DNA from: Gnetum montanum
Taxonomy: Eukaryota; Streptophyta; Gnetopsida; Gnetales; Gnetaceae
Direction: 5' to 3'
Length of the DNA stretch: 40,505 nt
Assembly (NCBI GenBank): GCA_015680685.1
Contig: MNCI01029439.1
Span: 198,167 to 238,671, forward strand
A program made the translations under genes and the position numbers. This document shows, piece after piece, positions 21,377 to 32,330 of this stretch (positions within the stretch are counted from its first letter, which is position 1; each line of letters starts with the position of its first letter). Below the pieces are notes generated by a model. It did not search any database. It was not told the DNA's origin and was given only the letters and a program-made list of their open reading frames with translations.

Positions 21377-23293
21377 TGATGAGACTTGATATGCCAAGTA
21401 GCTAAGTTGTAGGGACATGATGAAGCATCATTTTATCAAATGGAACAGTCAGCTAAGATATCACATATGCTATATCGTAGATACTATGTCACATCTACAT
21501 TGTAGCATCCCTATTGGTGCATCTCAATTGGCTGCTACATCGCAGATGCTATATCACATCTGTTAGAACTTAGCTATGTCGATGCATCCTCATTGATGTA
21601 GCCCAATGTATTAATGCATCCCTGTTGACATAATGCCTATATTTACCTATAAATATGTGAGCACCCATCATGTATTTGGCACTATTTGGTTAATAGTGTA
21701 GCTAAACTCTTGTAGTTTATTTCTATAATTTTAACAAACAATTAGTGAGTGCCCACAATGTAAGCTTGAGCCAATTATATAACATTTTATTTGAGTAATA
21801 TTGTACGTGGACACATTCCATGAATAGCAATAAGATCGAGATTGATTCATATTCATTGTAACACTTTGACTTTAGAATAGATTTACTTTTAATACAATTT
21901 ACTTTTGATGTACTTGGTTAATATTTGACATGTTATTTTAATTGGCTAAATGAGCACGACCAGTTTCAAGAGCAAACATGTTTTTGCTTGGTAATCCCAA
22001 CAGTGTTATTGCTTGGTTTGCCCAGTAGCATAACACATAATAATTCCAGCAATGGGTACATGAGTGATGAAATGTCATGGTTGGCCACATTGATAGGATG
22101 TCATCGATGTGACCTCGTTGGCAAGATCTCATCGACATGATCCCATCAACGTAGGGTTTGACCCGTTGATGTGTAGCCATCGACGAGACTACCTGTTTCG
22201 CCTATAAATATATGCTCACCAGTCGCATTTATGGCATAAGTCTCATACTTGTAGCAAAGCTCTAGCAATTTTTCCTCTTGTCAGTTAGAATATTTTTCTA
22301 ACTGCCTGCAGTTGAAGTCAAAGAGTGTATAGGTCTTTATTCGAGCACTATTGTACCTAAGCACTGCATTGTGTGCAGCAATAAAGATGAGATTTCTGAT
22401 AAACCTTGTAGCACTTTGAAATAGATTAATTATTTTCTTTATGCATTTACTATTTTAAGTAATTTTCTTTAATGCTTTAAGTAATTAATTAAGCTAACTT
22501 AAGCTAGATTAAATAGCGATTAATTAAGCACATAAGTATGACCACTTCGAGCATATAGTTGGTGCATAGTAATCCCAGTAATGCTTAACTTTTGGTAACC
22601 TAAAATCATCAAATGTGTTCAGGATGTGTACAGTAAGTGAGGATAGATGCTTATGTTAGGATTAGTTAAATGTTAGCTAGTTAGATTAAATTAGCAATTA
22701 AATTACTTTATTCATCATTCTTTATTCTTAGGTGACTTAGAACATAAAACACAAAAATGATAAAAATCATACACCTGAGTTACACTTAACCATACCTTTG
22801 CATTTGACAAGTGTAATTGGGAAGACAATGATTGCAATAGTTAGTTTCACTTCCTAGAGACCAGTGTACTTAGAAGGCTATAAGTCCATAGAATTTGACC
22901 AAATCGTGCATGAATGCTTAGTGATTTGTATGGTTCGGCATAGGGTCTTATTGTTGCTCATCAATGAGTTTAGGACATGTATTACAAGCAGGGAACATAC
23001 ACTCATCATCCTTAGTTTAGGATTTAATTCTATTGTTAATTAGATTAAATAATTAATTTCTATATTATTATTCAGTTAGTTTAAGACCCATAAAACACTA
23101 TAATCATATGCCTTAATTTAGACTAAATCATACATGGCAAAGCTACCACTAGTCCAAGTGAGAAGACAACGACCTTCGATCAATGCTTAACAATCTAGAT
23201 ACCACACTAGTTCTATCCATAGAAGTCAATTGGATCATGTGTACACACTTGTGAATCGTATAGTTAGGCATAAGGGATACCTGCCACTCATCA
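21377..23293 (+). mobile_element. 5' LTR of outer element, split by a solo LTR
   Basis: TGATGAGACTTG at 21377 to CCACTCATCA at 23293, collinear with the 3' LTR at 37258-38292. Positions 22065-22968 are extra: a later LTR plus one copy of its target duplication. Net length is about 1013 bp. The TATA box CTATAAATA is at 21647-21655. U3 carries repeats of the kind gatgctatatcacatct. The primer site follows directly. Confidence 0.85.
22060..22968 (+). mobile_element. Solo LTR inside the outer 5' LTR, TSD ATGAG
   Basis: TGATGAAATG at 22065 to GCTCATCA at 22963 (899 bp), flanked by ATGAG at 22060-22064 and 22964-22968. The homologous LTR at 37258-38292 has the uninterrupted sequence (about 37950-37965), a natural empty site. 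The TATA box is at 22202-22210 on the plus strand. No primer site or internal sequence lies at either edge, so LTR-LTR recombination removed the body of an element. Same family, different subfamily. Confidence 0.9.
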
Positions 23294-23294
23294 T

Positions 23295-23312
23295 TGGCAT
23301 TGTTGCTGAGGA
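23295..23312 (+). other. Primer-binding site of outer element
   Basis: TGGCATTGTTGCTGAGGA lies one base after the LTR end and matches the Athila-type TGGCGCCGTTGCCGGGGA at most positions. The differences (GCC to GCA, CGTT to TGTT, CCG to CTG) look like transition decay. Confidence 0.7.
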
Positions 23313-23435
23313 TGGTGCTAGTTATCTAGATTAGTTATATTGTAAACGATTGCTATAAAAGCATTAACAATGTATCTTTTTGAAAATATTAATATTTTAA
23401 GACACATACACATAATTAATTAAAAACATTTTTCA

Positions 23436-25840
23436 TTCACATAGGACCTATAGTCCATCACATGATGAAAATATTGATAGTAGTAATGATAGCATCTATA
23501 TTAAATAGAATTGGTGTGAAACAGTACAAGCATGGATCTCATATGCTCATTCTGACCCTTACTATATTCAAGGACATCATAATCAGATAAATAGAAATAG
23601 AAATTATCACCATGACATGTCTATGATGATGAGCCCTTGTTGGCTATTAGAAGTATGATACAAATTAGGGAGGCAATTAGAATACTCCACATGCATAAAA
23701 GGAAAAGCCGCATCAAATGGCTTGATATGTATAACATTCCTAAATTTGAGGGAGGCTATAATTCTGATCCACAAAATCATTTACAATCCTTCCATAATGC
23801 TTGCACCTTAAAAGACATTGAAAGTAAGTGGCAAAATCTTAAGCTATTTCCTAGGATACTAATAGAAGAAGTTGAAAGTTGGCACAAATCATTAGAACTA
23901 GATTCAATCCACCAGTGGTCCACAATGCTTGAACTTTTTAGCACAAATTACCAAAATTATTCAAGGGTATCCAATCTAAGAAAACAAATCCAAGGATGGA
24001 AATAATAGAATTATAAATCCCTTGATTCAGCCTTGGGTAGATATTATTCTCTATTGCATAGATGCCTATGCCATGTATTTTCTTAAAAAGAGTAACTTTT
24101 TCACATCATAGATGGGCTTCGTAACAAAATAAGGAAGACTCTTGGGATATATGCTTAAGGATGATTATCAAAATTGAGAACCCATAAGATACAAAGGTTA
24201 GTTAAATAGGTGGTAAAAGAAGAAGGAGAGTTATGTAAAATGGAGAGTGTAGAGGAATATAATTGGGATCCAACTCTTCACAAAAAAGAGATCCATATTT
24301 ATGATCAGGAAAAAGGGGTATCTCTTGATGAATCGATCTCATACAAAACCTTGAATGCAAAAGTCTATTACTAAGATTGAAGCAAGGGTAGATAAGATGT
24401 GGGAGTTGATGAGTGAAAAAGTTATAACCAACTTGAAAATCATAGAGGATAAGGTAAAGTAAATAGGATCAAATGATCAAAACAAGAAGAGGAAAAAGAA
24501 TAAGGAAATAGGTAAGGAAACTTATCAGTAAAAAGGGAAAATAGCTATAGTAGAAGAGGTTGAAAACTCAGATATGGAGGAGGATGATGGATGTGACATC
24601 TATTAATGTGAACATCCAAAGGGCTACTATCTAGTTATGTTACATCTACAAGAGTCTAGGGATTTTTCTTTGAATCCTAAGTTCATAGAAAAGCAAATGC
24701 CTAGGAGATTGCCTTACCCACAAGGTAGTTATAGATAGTTCTACAACCAATGGTACTATCCCAGTGGGACTTCTTATCAACTACAAGACTACTATCAACC
24801 ATAGTGGCAAAACCCATAGTCATGGGGGATGTCATTAATAAACTAGAAATACCCCTATTACTAGCTAGACCCTTATAAATACTATGTTCAATAACTTGTT
24901 CTCCCAATGGTTCTACTTTCCCTACCTCAAATCACTACTACTACTCTCTTGAATATCATCAATCCACAACATCTGCTATGGGATTATCACTCATGCCTCT
25001 TATCATTTGTCACATCCTCAATACTCTCATATTTCACTCCAACATATGTCACCACCAATAATGTAGGAAGGATTGGCACCACAATCTTAACAAAAGAATG
25101 CCACTTATACTACGAACATACAGGTGAATGATAATGTTAGTAGATCTTAGCAAAAGTCTCAAAAACTTCCTTTCTTTAGGAAAGTTTCCACACATGTGAG
25201 CCAAACTAGTAGTCCTACTAGCTCATTAGAACTAACATAGGGACAATCTAGTGCAACCCCCTTCCTCATAAAGACAATGTTTTCTAATCCTATGCAAAAG
25301 CCAACAACCATTATCACTCCAACATGAAACATAAAAGATGAATCTATCATTGTGGAGAGATGGAAAATTCCATGCATTACTAATAATGATAAAGGATGTG
25401 GTTGTGGGCCAAAAGTTCAAAGTATTAACATGATCTCTATACCAACTTGTAAGAAACTTGAGGAATCAGTATGTGTGCAAAACTATTTTTACACAATAGC
25501 CACTAAACCCAAAAGGCATTTGGTGGCTCGTGGATCATAATACCAAACTACTTAAAAGATGCATGGAAACATCCCATCCACTTATTAGTTCTAGTCCTAA
25601 GAAAATGAATCAAATAGAGAACTTAGAAACAAACATTTTACACTCTAACTATACACCAAAAGAGGATGTTAAAAAAGGAGATCCAAGAATTAAAATAGAA
25701 AATCAAAAAGAAAACATATGTGGAATCTCTAAAAATAGAACACCTTTTAGTCCAGCTAAAGATATGTCTCCAAATGATCGAAACTTAATTATCATCAATA
25801 TTCAATATGGAACCAAGTGAAAACTCAAATCACTATAAAT
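23436..25840 (+). pseudogene. gag: gag of outer element, degraded, lacks N-terminus
   Basis: The plus strand carries the best gag core in the window. 23637-24005 is an open stretch of about 122 codons with IKWLDMYNIPKFEGGYNSDP, NHLQSFHNACTL, FPRILIEEVESWHKSLE, HQWSTMLELFS and SNLRKQIQGWK, ending in TAA. Downstream in broken frames are LDSALGRYYSLLHRC, HIIDGLRNKIRKTL, VVKEEGEL, an acidic zinc-knuckle remnant (about 24570-24630) with Cys replaced by Tyr or stop, and a Pro/Tyr-rich tail. Compared with copy 1, about 650 bp of the N-terminal region are missing and the Met-Ser-Ser start is absent. After 25350 the sequence resembles what follows protease in the inner element (IPCI-NND-GC), so the protease segment was deleted. 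A 96-codon frame (25530-25820) closes the region; function unknown. Confidence 0.8.
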
Positions 25841-25903
25841 AATAAATGGAAAACATGTGGTGTATAATGAAGGAAATGTGTGGTCCATTTTTCGAATGCT
25901 CAC

Positions 25904-26659
25904 TAATGAGTGGCGAGGTACCCCCTACACTCAACCATATGAATATGAGCGTTTCATGCGCAATCTGGTCAAACTCCAAGGACTAAGTGCTTACGTGCCT
26001 TAATGGAACACTCAGGGTTAATCAATCGTTGTCTTCCCAAACTTACTTGTATTGTCACGGTTGTATGGTTAAGTAAGCTTGAGGTATGTGATTTTTATAG
26101 CTTTTGTCTTTTTATGTCTTCTGCTAACAAGGAGAGGGAGAGAAAACTAAGTAACTAACTTACATTAACTAGTTTCTGATTGTTCCTAACACCAGTATTC
26201 GTTCCCACTTGCCATACACATCTTGAACCAGTGCAACACTGCTAGGATTACCAAACGCTAATCATTACTGGGTTACCAAGCGCTACATGCATGCTCGAAG
26301 CGGTCGTACTGAGTGTACTTAACTAAGAGGGTCAAAGGTTGAGAGAGAAATCAATTAACTAGGAAAGCATTAAACATTCAACAATAATTAATTGCTAATT
26401 AGCTTAATCTATATGTTGCAAGGTTTATCATAAAGTTCATCTTTATTGCCATATACAAATGTGTGTTCAAGTACAAATTACTTGAATAAGGATCCGTTCA
26501 CTCTATGACTCCTACTGCGAGCACACAGAAATTATTCTAACTCTGGAATGGAAAAATTGCAAGAATCTGGTTAAGGGTCTAACTCTAACTCCTTGGGAAC
26601 AAAGGGCACCACCTCTTATTTATAGAAGATGAGGTAGGACACGATATCGTGGCTCATCA
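25904..26659 (-). mobile_element. 3' LTR of inner element
   Basis: 756 bp, about 94% identical by my hand alignment to the 5' LTR at 34292-35089 (roughly 47 differences, mostly transitions). It lacks about 42 bp of the U3 palindrome region present in the 5' LTR. TATA on the minus strand at 26617-26625. Confidence 0.9.
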
Positions 26660-26668
26660 TACCCCCAT
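26660..26668 (-). other. Polypurine tract of inner element
   Basis: The minus strand reads ATGGGGGTA immediately before TGATGAG of the 3' LTR. The outer element has ATGGGGATA in the same position (37249-37257). This is the plus-strand primer for reverse transcription. Confidence 0.75.
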
Positions 26669-28620
26669 GACTGAATGAAAACTCATCCTTGAGTTCCTTA
26701 CAAAATATTGGGAAGGTATGGGATTATTGACTTGAATGACAAGTAATGGTGAATGGGGTGACGTGCGAACGGATCAACATTACAATACATGGCAACATTA
26801 GTTTTCATGACCACAAGAGTGAACACTATACACATTTTACATCCAGCCTTATTTTGTAGCTGAGAGAGAAGAGAGAGAGAGAAAAGCAGAAGATGTGTTG
26901 CTGCCGATGCCAAGATTGTACCTTCCGTTGTTCATCCATGGGCACTCCATCAATCTTGTTCCTTGCACAACTGTTCTAGCACCAGTCCATCCTGAGTGTT
27001 TCCTCCAGGTCCAGTCCATTGATGTATGATTGTCATCTGCACACACAACACAGTCACATATGAGCAAGGATAAGTAAATAACAATATAGTCGATACCTTG
27101 CTTTGGTGTAAGGTCCATTAGCTGAGTTGTGATATGGCCGATACAGATTCTAGAGATATAACACTGGTGACTATCCAAGGTGTAGGGGTTAGGAAAAATT
27201 GAAAAAATTGGACCAGGGCCCCCATAACTAAGAGCGATCCTCCGGTAGCGAGAGAATGGAAAAAGATAAGGAATAAGAAAGATGGAGAAAAAGAAACAAT
27301 GGCAATGCCAAAAAATTGATGTCAGAGGTGGAAATGAACAAAAAAAATGTTCAATGTGGGAATGTTTAAGGGAAAGAAGTTAACTAATGCACCAAATAGG
27401 AATGCTAGTGGGTCCTCCCCAAAGTCGGCTCATGCCCTTTATGCCCTGACAATCCCACATTCAAAGAGTCCATAGGCTTTGAAAATGTCATTTGGGAGCA
27501 AGATTTAAAGACTTAACCCCAAGAATTCACCAAAGAGAAAATAATGCATCAATGAAAATATAGATTATTGATACAACCGGCAATGAGGTGAAAAATGGAG
27601 AAAGAATGATGGGAAGAAGAGAATGGAATGGAGTCCCAAGAACAAGGTGGTGTACAGTCCCTTGTGTATTTATGGTTAATATGATTGAGTAGATCTCATT
27701 CCAAATCCAGCCTCAAAAAATCCACATCTAGTGACTTCGCATTAATACACTTGGCCAATCCATCCACTTGAAGTAACAACAATGCTTTCGCCAAAGAGTC
27801 ACCACCATTCCAAGGGAACGAGAAAGGGAAAAATAGGAAGCGAGAATGGACCTTAGTTAGAGGGAACATGTTTGTTTAGTTCCATAACCAGTGCTTGTAG
27901 CCCAGATAATTATTTTGTCTAAGGGGTGTGCTTTGAATTCTCACTATTTTTTTATGTGAGAACCAAACCATGCAAAGATTTATTTTTATTAGCTCAGCTT
28001 CTCGATAATGGAGCAATGTTAGAATGGTAAGGAAAACTCAAGAAGAAAACATCCAAGCACCCAAGAGAATGGATAGCACAAATGCATAAGATCCCCTTGA
28101 AGTCACACCCTTTGCAGTCCTTGAGTCCTTAGTTTGAGAAATGCCCAGTCACCAATTCGTCAATAGTTTTATTATTAAGAAAGGAACCATACAATTCTAA
28201 GCCAAGAGAGACCATAGAAATTCATGAATGCATGGATGACATGGACTCATTGCCTGTTATATCAAAAGAACCATACCTTAGTATCAACATTATAACTCAA
28301 AGGTAAAAACCAAACATTGGCAATCAATAGAATACAATTCATACCACCATCAAGAGCACTGATGAGGTGACAAACCTAATAAACAAAAAAATACAAAAAA
28401 AAGAACAAGAAACAAAAACAAAAATAAGAACAATAAAAAAAATAAAAACAAACAAAATAAACAATCACACAAAGAAATGAAAAAGTATAAACGATGTTGC
28501 AAAACAAAAATATGTAACACAAAAACTTAAAAAAGAACTGAGGGCCTCAATTGGTTAGCAGAGGTGGCCATCTTCCCCATGACTGATTTGGAAGAAGGAG
28601 ATCTGAAATAGTAAGCGGGG
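26669..28620 (-). other. Long 3'-untranslated region of inner element
   Basis: About 2 kb between the pol stop and the polypurine tract. It begins with a T-rich stretch (minus strand, 28380-28540) and is homologous to the plus-strand regions 35095-37246 and 39480-40037. Shared blocks include agggtgtgacttcaagggga (28085-28110 versus about 39998-40019) and gggctacaagcactggttatgg (27880-27905 versus about 35768-35790). Athila elements often carry an env-like frame here; I find no long frame or membrane protein. Short minus frames (26849-27178, 109 codons) are not recognisable. Confidence 0.7.
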
Positions 28621-29940
28621 TCATCCCTTCTCAGAGGTACTATGTGCACTGACCATTCTAAATTCATGGAAAGGTTTGGTCTATTGCACATTGACTAACA
28701 ATCTCTTATCAGGGCTCTCAGGTTTGTATATGGCCATGGCCCTTGAAGGAAAGGTTGTATGAATAATGTAAGGTCCTTCTCATAGTGTTTGAAATTTGGT
28801 GCATTGTGGCACATGTGTGGGGTTCCAGTAGAGAACCTTATCTGCTGGTTGATACTTAACCTTTTGAATCTTCAAGTCATGATGTTGCTTGTTATATGCC
28901 TTGTGCAACTCATTTGATGACAAGGTAGCTAATCGATTTTCTTCTAGCATGTTTAAAGTTTCCAACCTTTGTTTTTGTGCTAGATCAAGATCAAGGTGGA
29001 GGTCACAAGCCATTGATAGTGTATGGAGCTCAGTTTGAATTGGAAACGTTGAAAGTGGTATGCCCATAGAGCATCATTCAGTTTAGTGCTCCAATCTTAC
29101 CTCTACTTGGTAATTGTCCTTGTCAATATTTTAGTGATCTCCCTATTGGTGACCTCAACTTGTCCATTAGCTTGGGGGTGATAAGGTGCAGTCAATTTAT
29201 GTTCAACCCCTAAGCGTTGCATTAACTTCTGAAAAGTTGCACTTGTGAAATGTGTTCCATTATCCGAAATAAGTGCACATGGCACACCAAACCTATTTAC
29301 GAGTTGTTGTTGCACAAATTATGTAGCTATAAATGATGTGCAGTCTGTAACAGCAGCTACTTCAGCCCATGTCGTTAGATAGTCTACAACAACTACAATG
29401 TAAGCTTTTCCATTGGACATTGGTGTAATGGGCCCCATAAAGTCTATTCCCCAAATGTCGAAGGGTTCTAATGGTTGAATCCATTGTTGTGGATCCTCCA
29501 TTCTAGTAGTCATTCCCCCATCATGTTGACAATGCTCATAAGATCGGACAAATTAATGGACATCCCAAAATAATGTTGGCCAGTAATATCCTGCAAGCAG
29601 GATCTTAATAGCCGTTCGTCTACCTGCATAGTGATCCCCACAAGAGCCCTCATGAGCATCTTGGAGAACTTTCAGTTGGTCTACCTCGGGCACACACCAT
29701 CGAACCAAGCCATCAGGACACACTTTGTAAAGTTGTCCATTGATCTCCATGAAGTACTTGGCTCTCTGAAGAAACTGTTGTTTCTTCCTAAAGTCTAGCT
29801 CCTGTGGTGTTTGTTGGGTAAGGAGATAGGTGAGAATGTTGCTATACCAGTTCGTCTCCGTGGGTTGGTTATTCACTACACTAGCAAAGAGCGCTTCATC
29901 AGGAAAATGATCAGACATTACATATTCATCCTCTTTGCTA
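28621..29940 (-). pseudogene. pol (IN): Integrase of inner element, degraded
   Basis: Integrase joins retrotransposon cDNA to the chromosome. N-terminal zinc finger: HEGSCGDHYAGRR gives the His pair (29553-29918), but the first Cys of the CxxC is Tyr (SYEHCQ, about 29525-29545). Catalytic core: D in GIDFMGP (29319-29513), D in ISDNGTHF and E in GQVEVTNRE (29103-29315), with exactly 35 residues between the second D and the E, the DD35E signature. C-terminal domain: YQPADKVLYWNPTHV and a PFHEF-like end, stop at 28621. Stops or frameshifts separate the open segments, at about 29552, 29318 and 29090, so no full protein is made. The order after RNase H is typical of Ty3/gypsy. Confidence 0.88.
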
Positions 29941-30051
29941 CCCTAGTGCAACCAAGATAAATGATCTGCAACTACATTCTCGGTGCCTTTTCGATTGACC
30001 CTTGTTAGATCAAACTCCTGTAGGATTACCAACCATCATATAATACAAGGG

Positions 30052-30498
30052 CTAACCATTGGCTTGTTCATGAGGAACCAAATTGCACTGATCCATGTGG
30101 ATGAACACTTTGTAACCTAACACATAGTGCCTAAACTTATCCAATGCAAACACTACAGCCATTAACTCTTTCTCTGTAGTTGTGTAGTTAAGTTGTGCAC
30201 CGGCGATACTCCTACTTGCATAGTGGATGTAGTAAGGATGCTTTTGGTAATCTAACTGTGTAAGTACAGCTCCTAAAGCATAATTGGACACATCAGTCAT
30301 TATATGGAATGGTTTGGACCAGTCAGGAGCTTGTAGAATGGGAATTTCTACAAGCTTCTATTTCAGAGTTTGGAATGCTCGTTCACATTCCCTGGTCCAC
30401 TCAAATGATACGTCCTTCTTTTTTAGCTCTACTAATGGTTTAGTAATCCTGGAGAAGTTCTCAATGAATCTCCTATAGTAGCCAGTGTGTCCACGGAA
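30052..30498 (-). pseudogene. pol (RH): RNase H of inner element, degraded
   Basis: RNase H removes RNA from the RNA:DNA hybrid during reverse transcription. The minus strand gives TDVSNYALGAVLTQLD (first catalytic Asp), HYASRSIAGAQLNYTTTEKE (the Glu block) and LLAVVFALDKFR-like AVVFALDKFRHYVLGYKV, then HMD with the third acidic residue. The connection segment YYRRFIENFSRITKPLVELK, ending in DWSKPFHI, precedes it (30301-30498) and is separated from RT by a TGA. The last part before integrase (29941-30051) is broken by several stops. Confidence 0.85.
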
Positions 30499-30501
30499 TG
30501 A

Positions 30502-31355
30502 TCAAATGTCTTTGACAGTGTCCGGTTGCCAGGTGATTCCTTGGATGACCCTAATTTTGTCTGGGTCTATCTCTATTCCTGCGTGTAAAACCTTATGCCC
30601 AAGTACTATGCCTTCTTGGACCATTAAATGGATTTTCTGCCAGTTGATCCTTAAATTAGTTTCTACGCATCTTCTCATCACTTGCTCTAATTGGTCTAAA
30701 GCTTGATCAAAACTTGTTCCATAGGTGGAGAATTCGTCCATAAAGACTTCTACTTCGTTCCCTATCTGCTGTTGGAATATGCTTAGAACTAGGTGTTGAA
30801 ATGTGGTAGGAGCATTGCACAAGCCAAACGACATTTGTTTATATGCAAATGTTCCCCAAGGACTAGTGAACATTATCTTGGCTTGGTCTTTTGGAGCTAT
30901 CCGTATTTGGTTGTATCCACTATAGCCATCTAGAAAACTATAATAGTGATGCCCTGCTATGGTGTCTAAGAGTTGGTCAACAAATGGCAGCAGAAAGTGA
31001 TTCTTAAATGTTGCCATGTTTAGCAGCCTAAAATCTATGCACACACTCCATTTGTCTTCTTTTTTAGGCACGATTGCCAAAGGGCTAACCCATTCGCTAT
31101 CAGCAATGGGATATATGAACCCAGCCTTAAGAAGTTGTTCTATTTCTTCTTTTACTACTTGCTTCAATTTTGGGTTCAATTACCTCTACGGTTTTTTTCA
31201 AGGTTTCATGGAGGGGTCAGTGTAAATCCTATGCTGGCATATCCTAGGATCTTTTCCAGTTAGTTCGAGATATGACCAAGCAAAGGCTTTTAACCACTTG
31301 TTTATTACTTTCAGTAGTCTTTCTTTTTATTTGGAAACAAGTCTTGCGTTGATGA
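30502..31355 (-). pseudogene. pol (RT): Reverse transcriptase of inner element; catalytic D to E
   Basis: Copies the element RNA into cDNA. An open stretch of 225 codons (30502-31179) carries GFIYPIADSEWVSPLAIVPKK, FLDGYSGYNQI (first catalytic Asp), TFAYKQMSFGLCNAPTTFQ, VFMDEFSTYG and GIVLGHKV. In gypsy elements of this branch the active-site motif is FMDDFS; here the second Asp is Glu (codon 30733-30735). The upstream linker (31180-31355) includes DPRICQHRIY with stops before the RT start. The KPLP-containing segment (31356-31595) is a separate frame typical of Athila-type elements between protease and RT. The rest of RT looks intact, so loss of activity would be due mainly to this residue and the surrounding stops. 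Confidence 0.9.
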
Positions 31356-31616
31356 TTACCGGTTTTCCATTTCAAGGATCATATATTCTAGACCGGTGGG
31401 CAATGGTTTCAAATCTAGGGGCTCTTGTTTAAATTTTTCAGGAATTTCCAACTTCCCCCAGTTGATGTTTTCAAGGTTAAGGATTGGAAGTTGGTAGCGA
31501 ACTTGCTCTAGTGCATCTATGCTTTGGATGTAAGCATTAGTTATTCCCTCAGTTAGTTCCATGCACGTTAGTAAGTTACTCTCTTGATCAGCCATCAGCC
31601 ACTAGGTGTCTTCTTG

Positions 31617-32330
31617 TCATGTGGCTGCTGCATATAGGCACTTTTGTATATTAATCTCTTGTGCACACCGGTTGCATGCAGGCAATGCTAAACTTTGCAC
31701 AAACCATGATCTCTGCACGCAATTGCACCCTGTATCATTGTATGCGATGCATGGAACCTTCTTCTTCTCGATCTTTCCAAAAGTGTTCTTTTTAGATATT
31801 TCTAGGGAAAGATTGCGGATTCCTAGGCATGCATGTATAGTACTTAGCCATGCCCTTCCCATTATTATTGGGAAGTCCCCTTTACTATTGTTCACTTGTA
31901 TCACTAGGAAATCGGCTAGGTACGACCACCCACACACAGTGGTAACGATGTCCTCCACCAGTCCCAAGGGAACAGTGATGGACCGGTCGGCCAGCTCTAG
32001 GCGAATATTACTCTTCCTTAATGGAGGCAGGTTCCAGGATTTGTACATCTCTTGTGATATTAAGTTGACTCCAGAACCTGAGTCCAGAAGAGCTTTGCAT
32101 GGCTCATTCCCTGCGATTTGGAGATAGATTAGGGGGCTTCCATGATTAGAGAATTTTCTAGGAAGGTGGCCAACCTTAATCCAGTCAGTAACGACATGTG
32201 TTAACATAACCATATGCGTTGAGCCCAGTGTTTGGTTCGAAGGGAGCTCTGAAGCCTTATTTGATGGGAAGGCATTTATAGGTTCAACCGCTTGTGGTTG
32301 TGAGGGCTTGGTTGGACTGTTGGTTTTGAA
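31617..32330 (-). pseudogene. gag-pol (PR): Aspartic protease region of inner element
   Basis: The C-terminal half of an open stretch of 350 codons (31617-32669). It holds LIYLQIAGNEPCKALLDSGS followed by GVNLIS: the retropepsin DSG active site at about codons 196-198. The ILG-like second motif is FPIIMGRAWLS. Retropepsin cleaves the Gag-Pol polyprotein. A Cys-rich block (IAYNDTGCNC) follows, similar to the outer element's IPCITNNDKGCGC. The frame is open through protease and ends before the RT linker; neighbouring gag is in the same frame at its N-terminal side. Confidence 0.85.

Noticed and set aside
26849-27178. 109-codon minus-strand frame as an env-like or host gene
   Set aside because: No signal peptide, membrane segment or family match that I can see, and I did not find it conserved in the homologous 35.1-37.2 kb region.
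31606-32127. 173-codon plus-strand open frame
   Set aside because: It is the antisense shadow of protease and gag on the minus strand, which carry the recognisable motifs.
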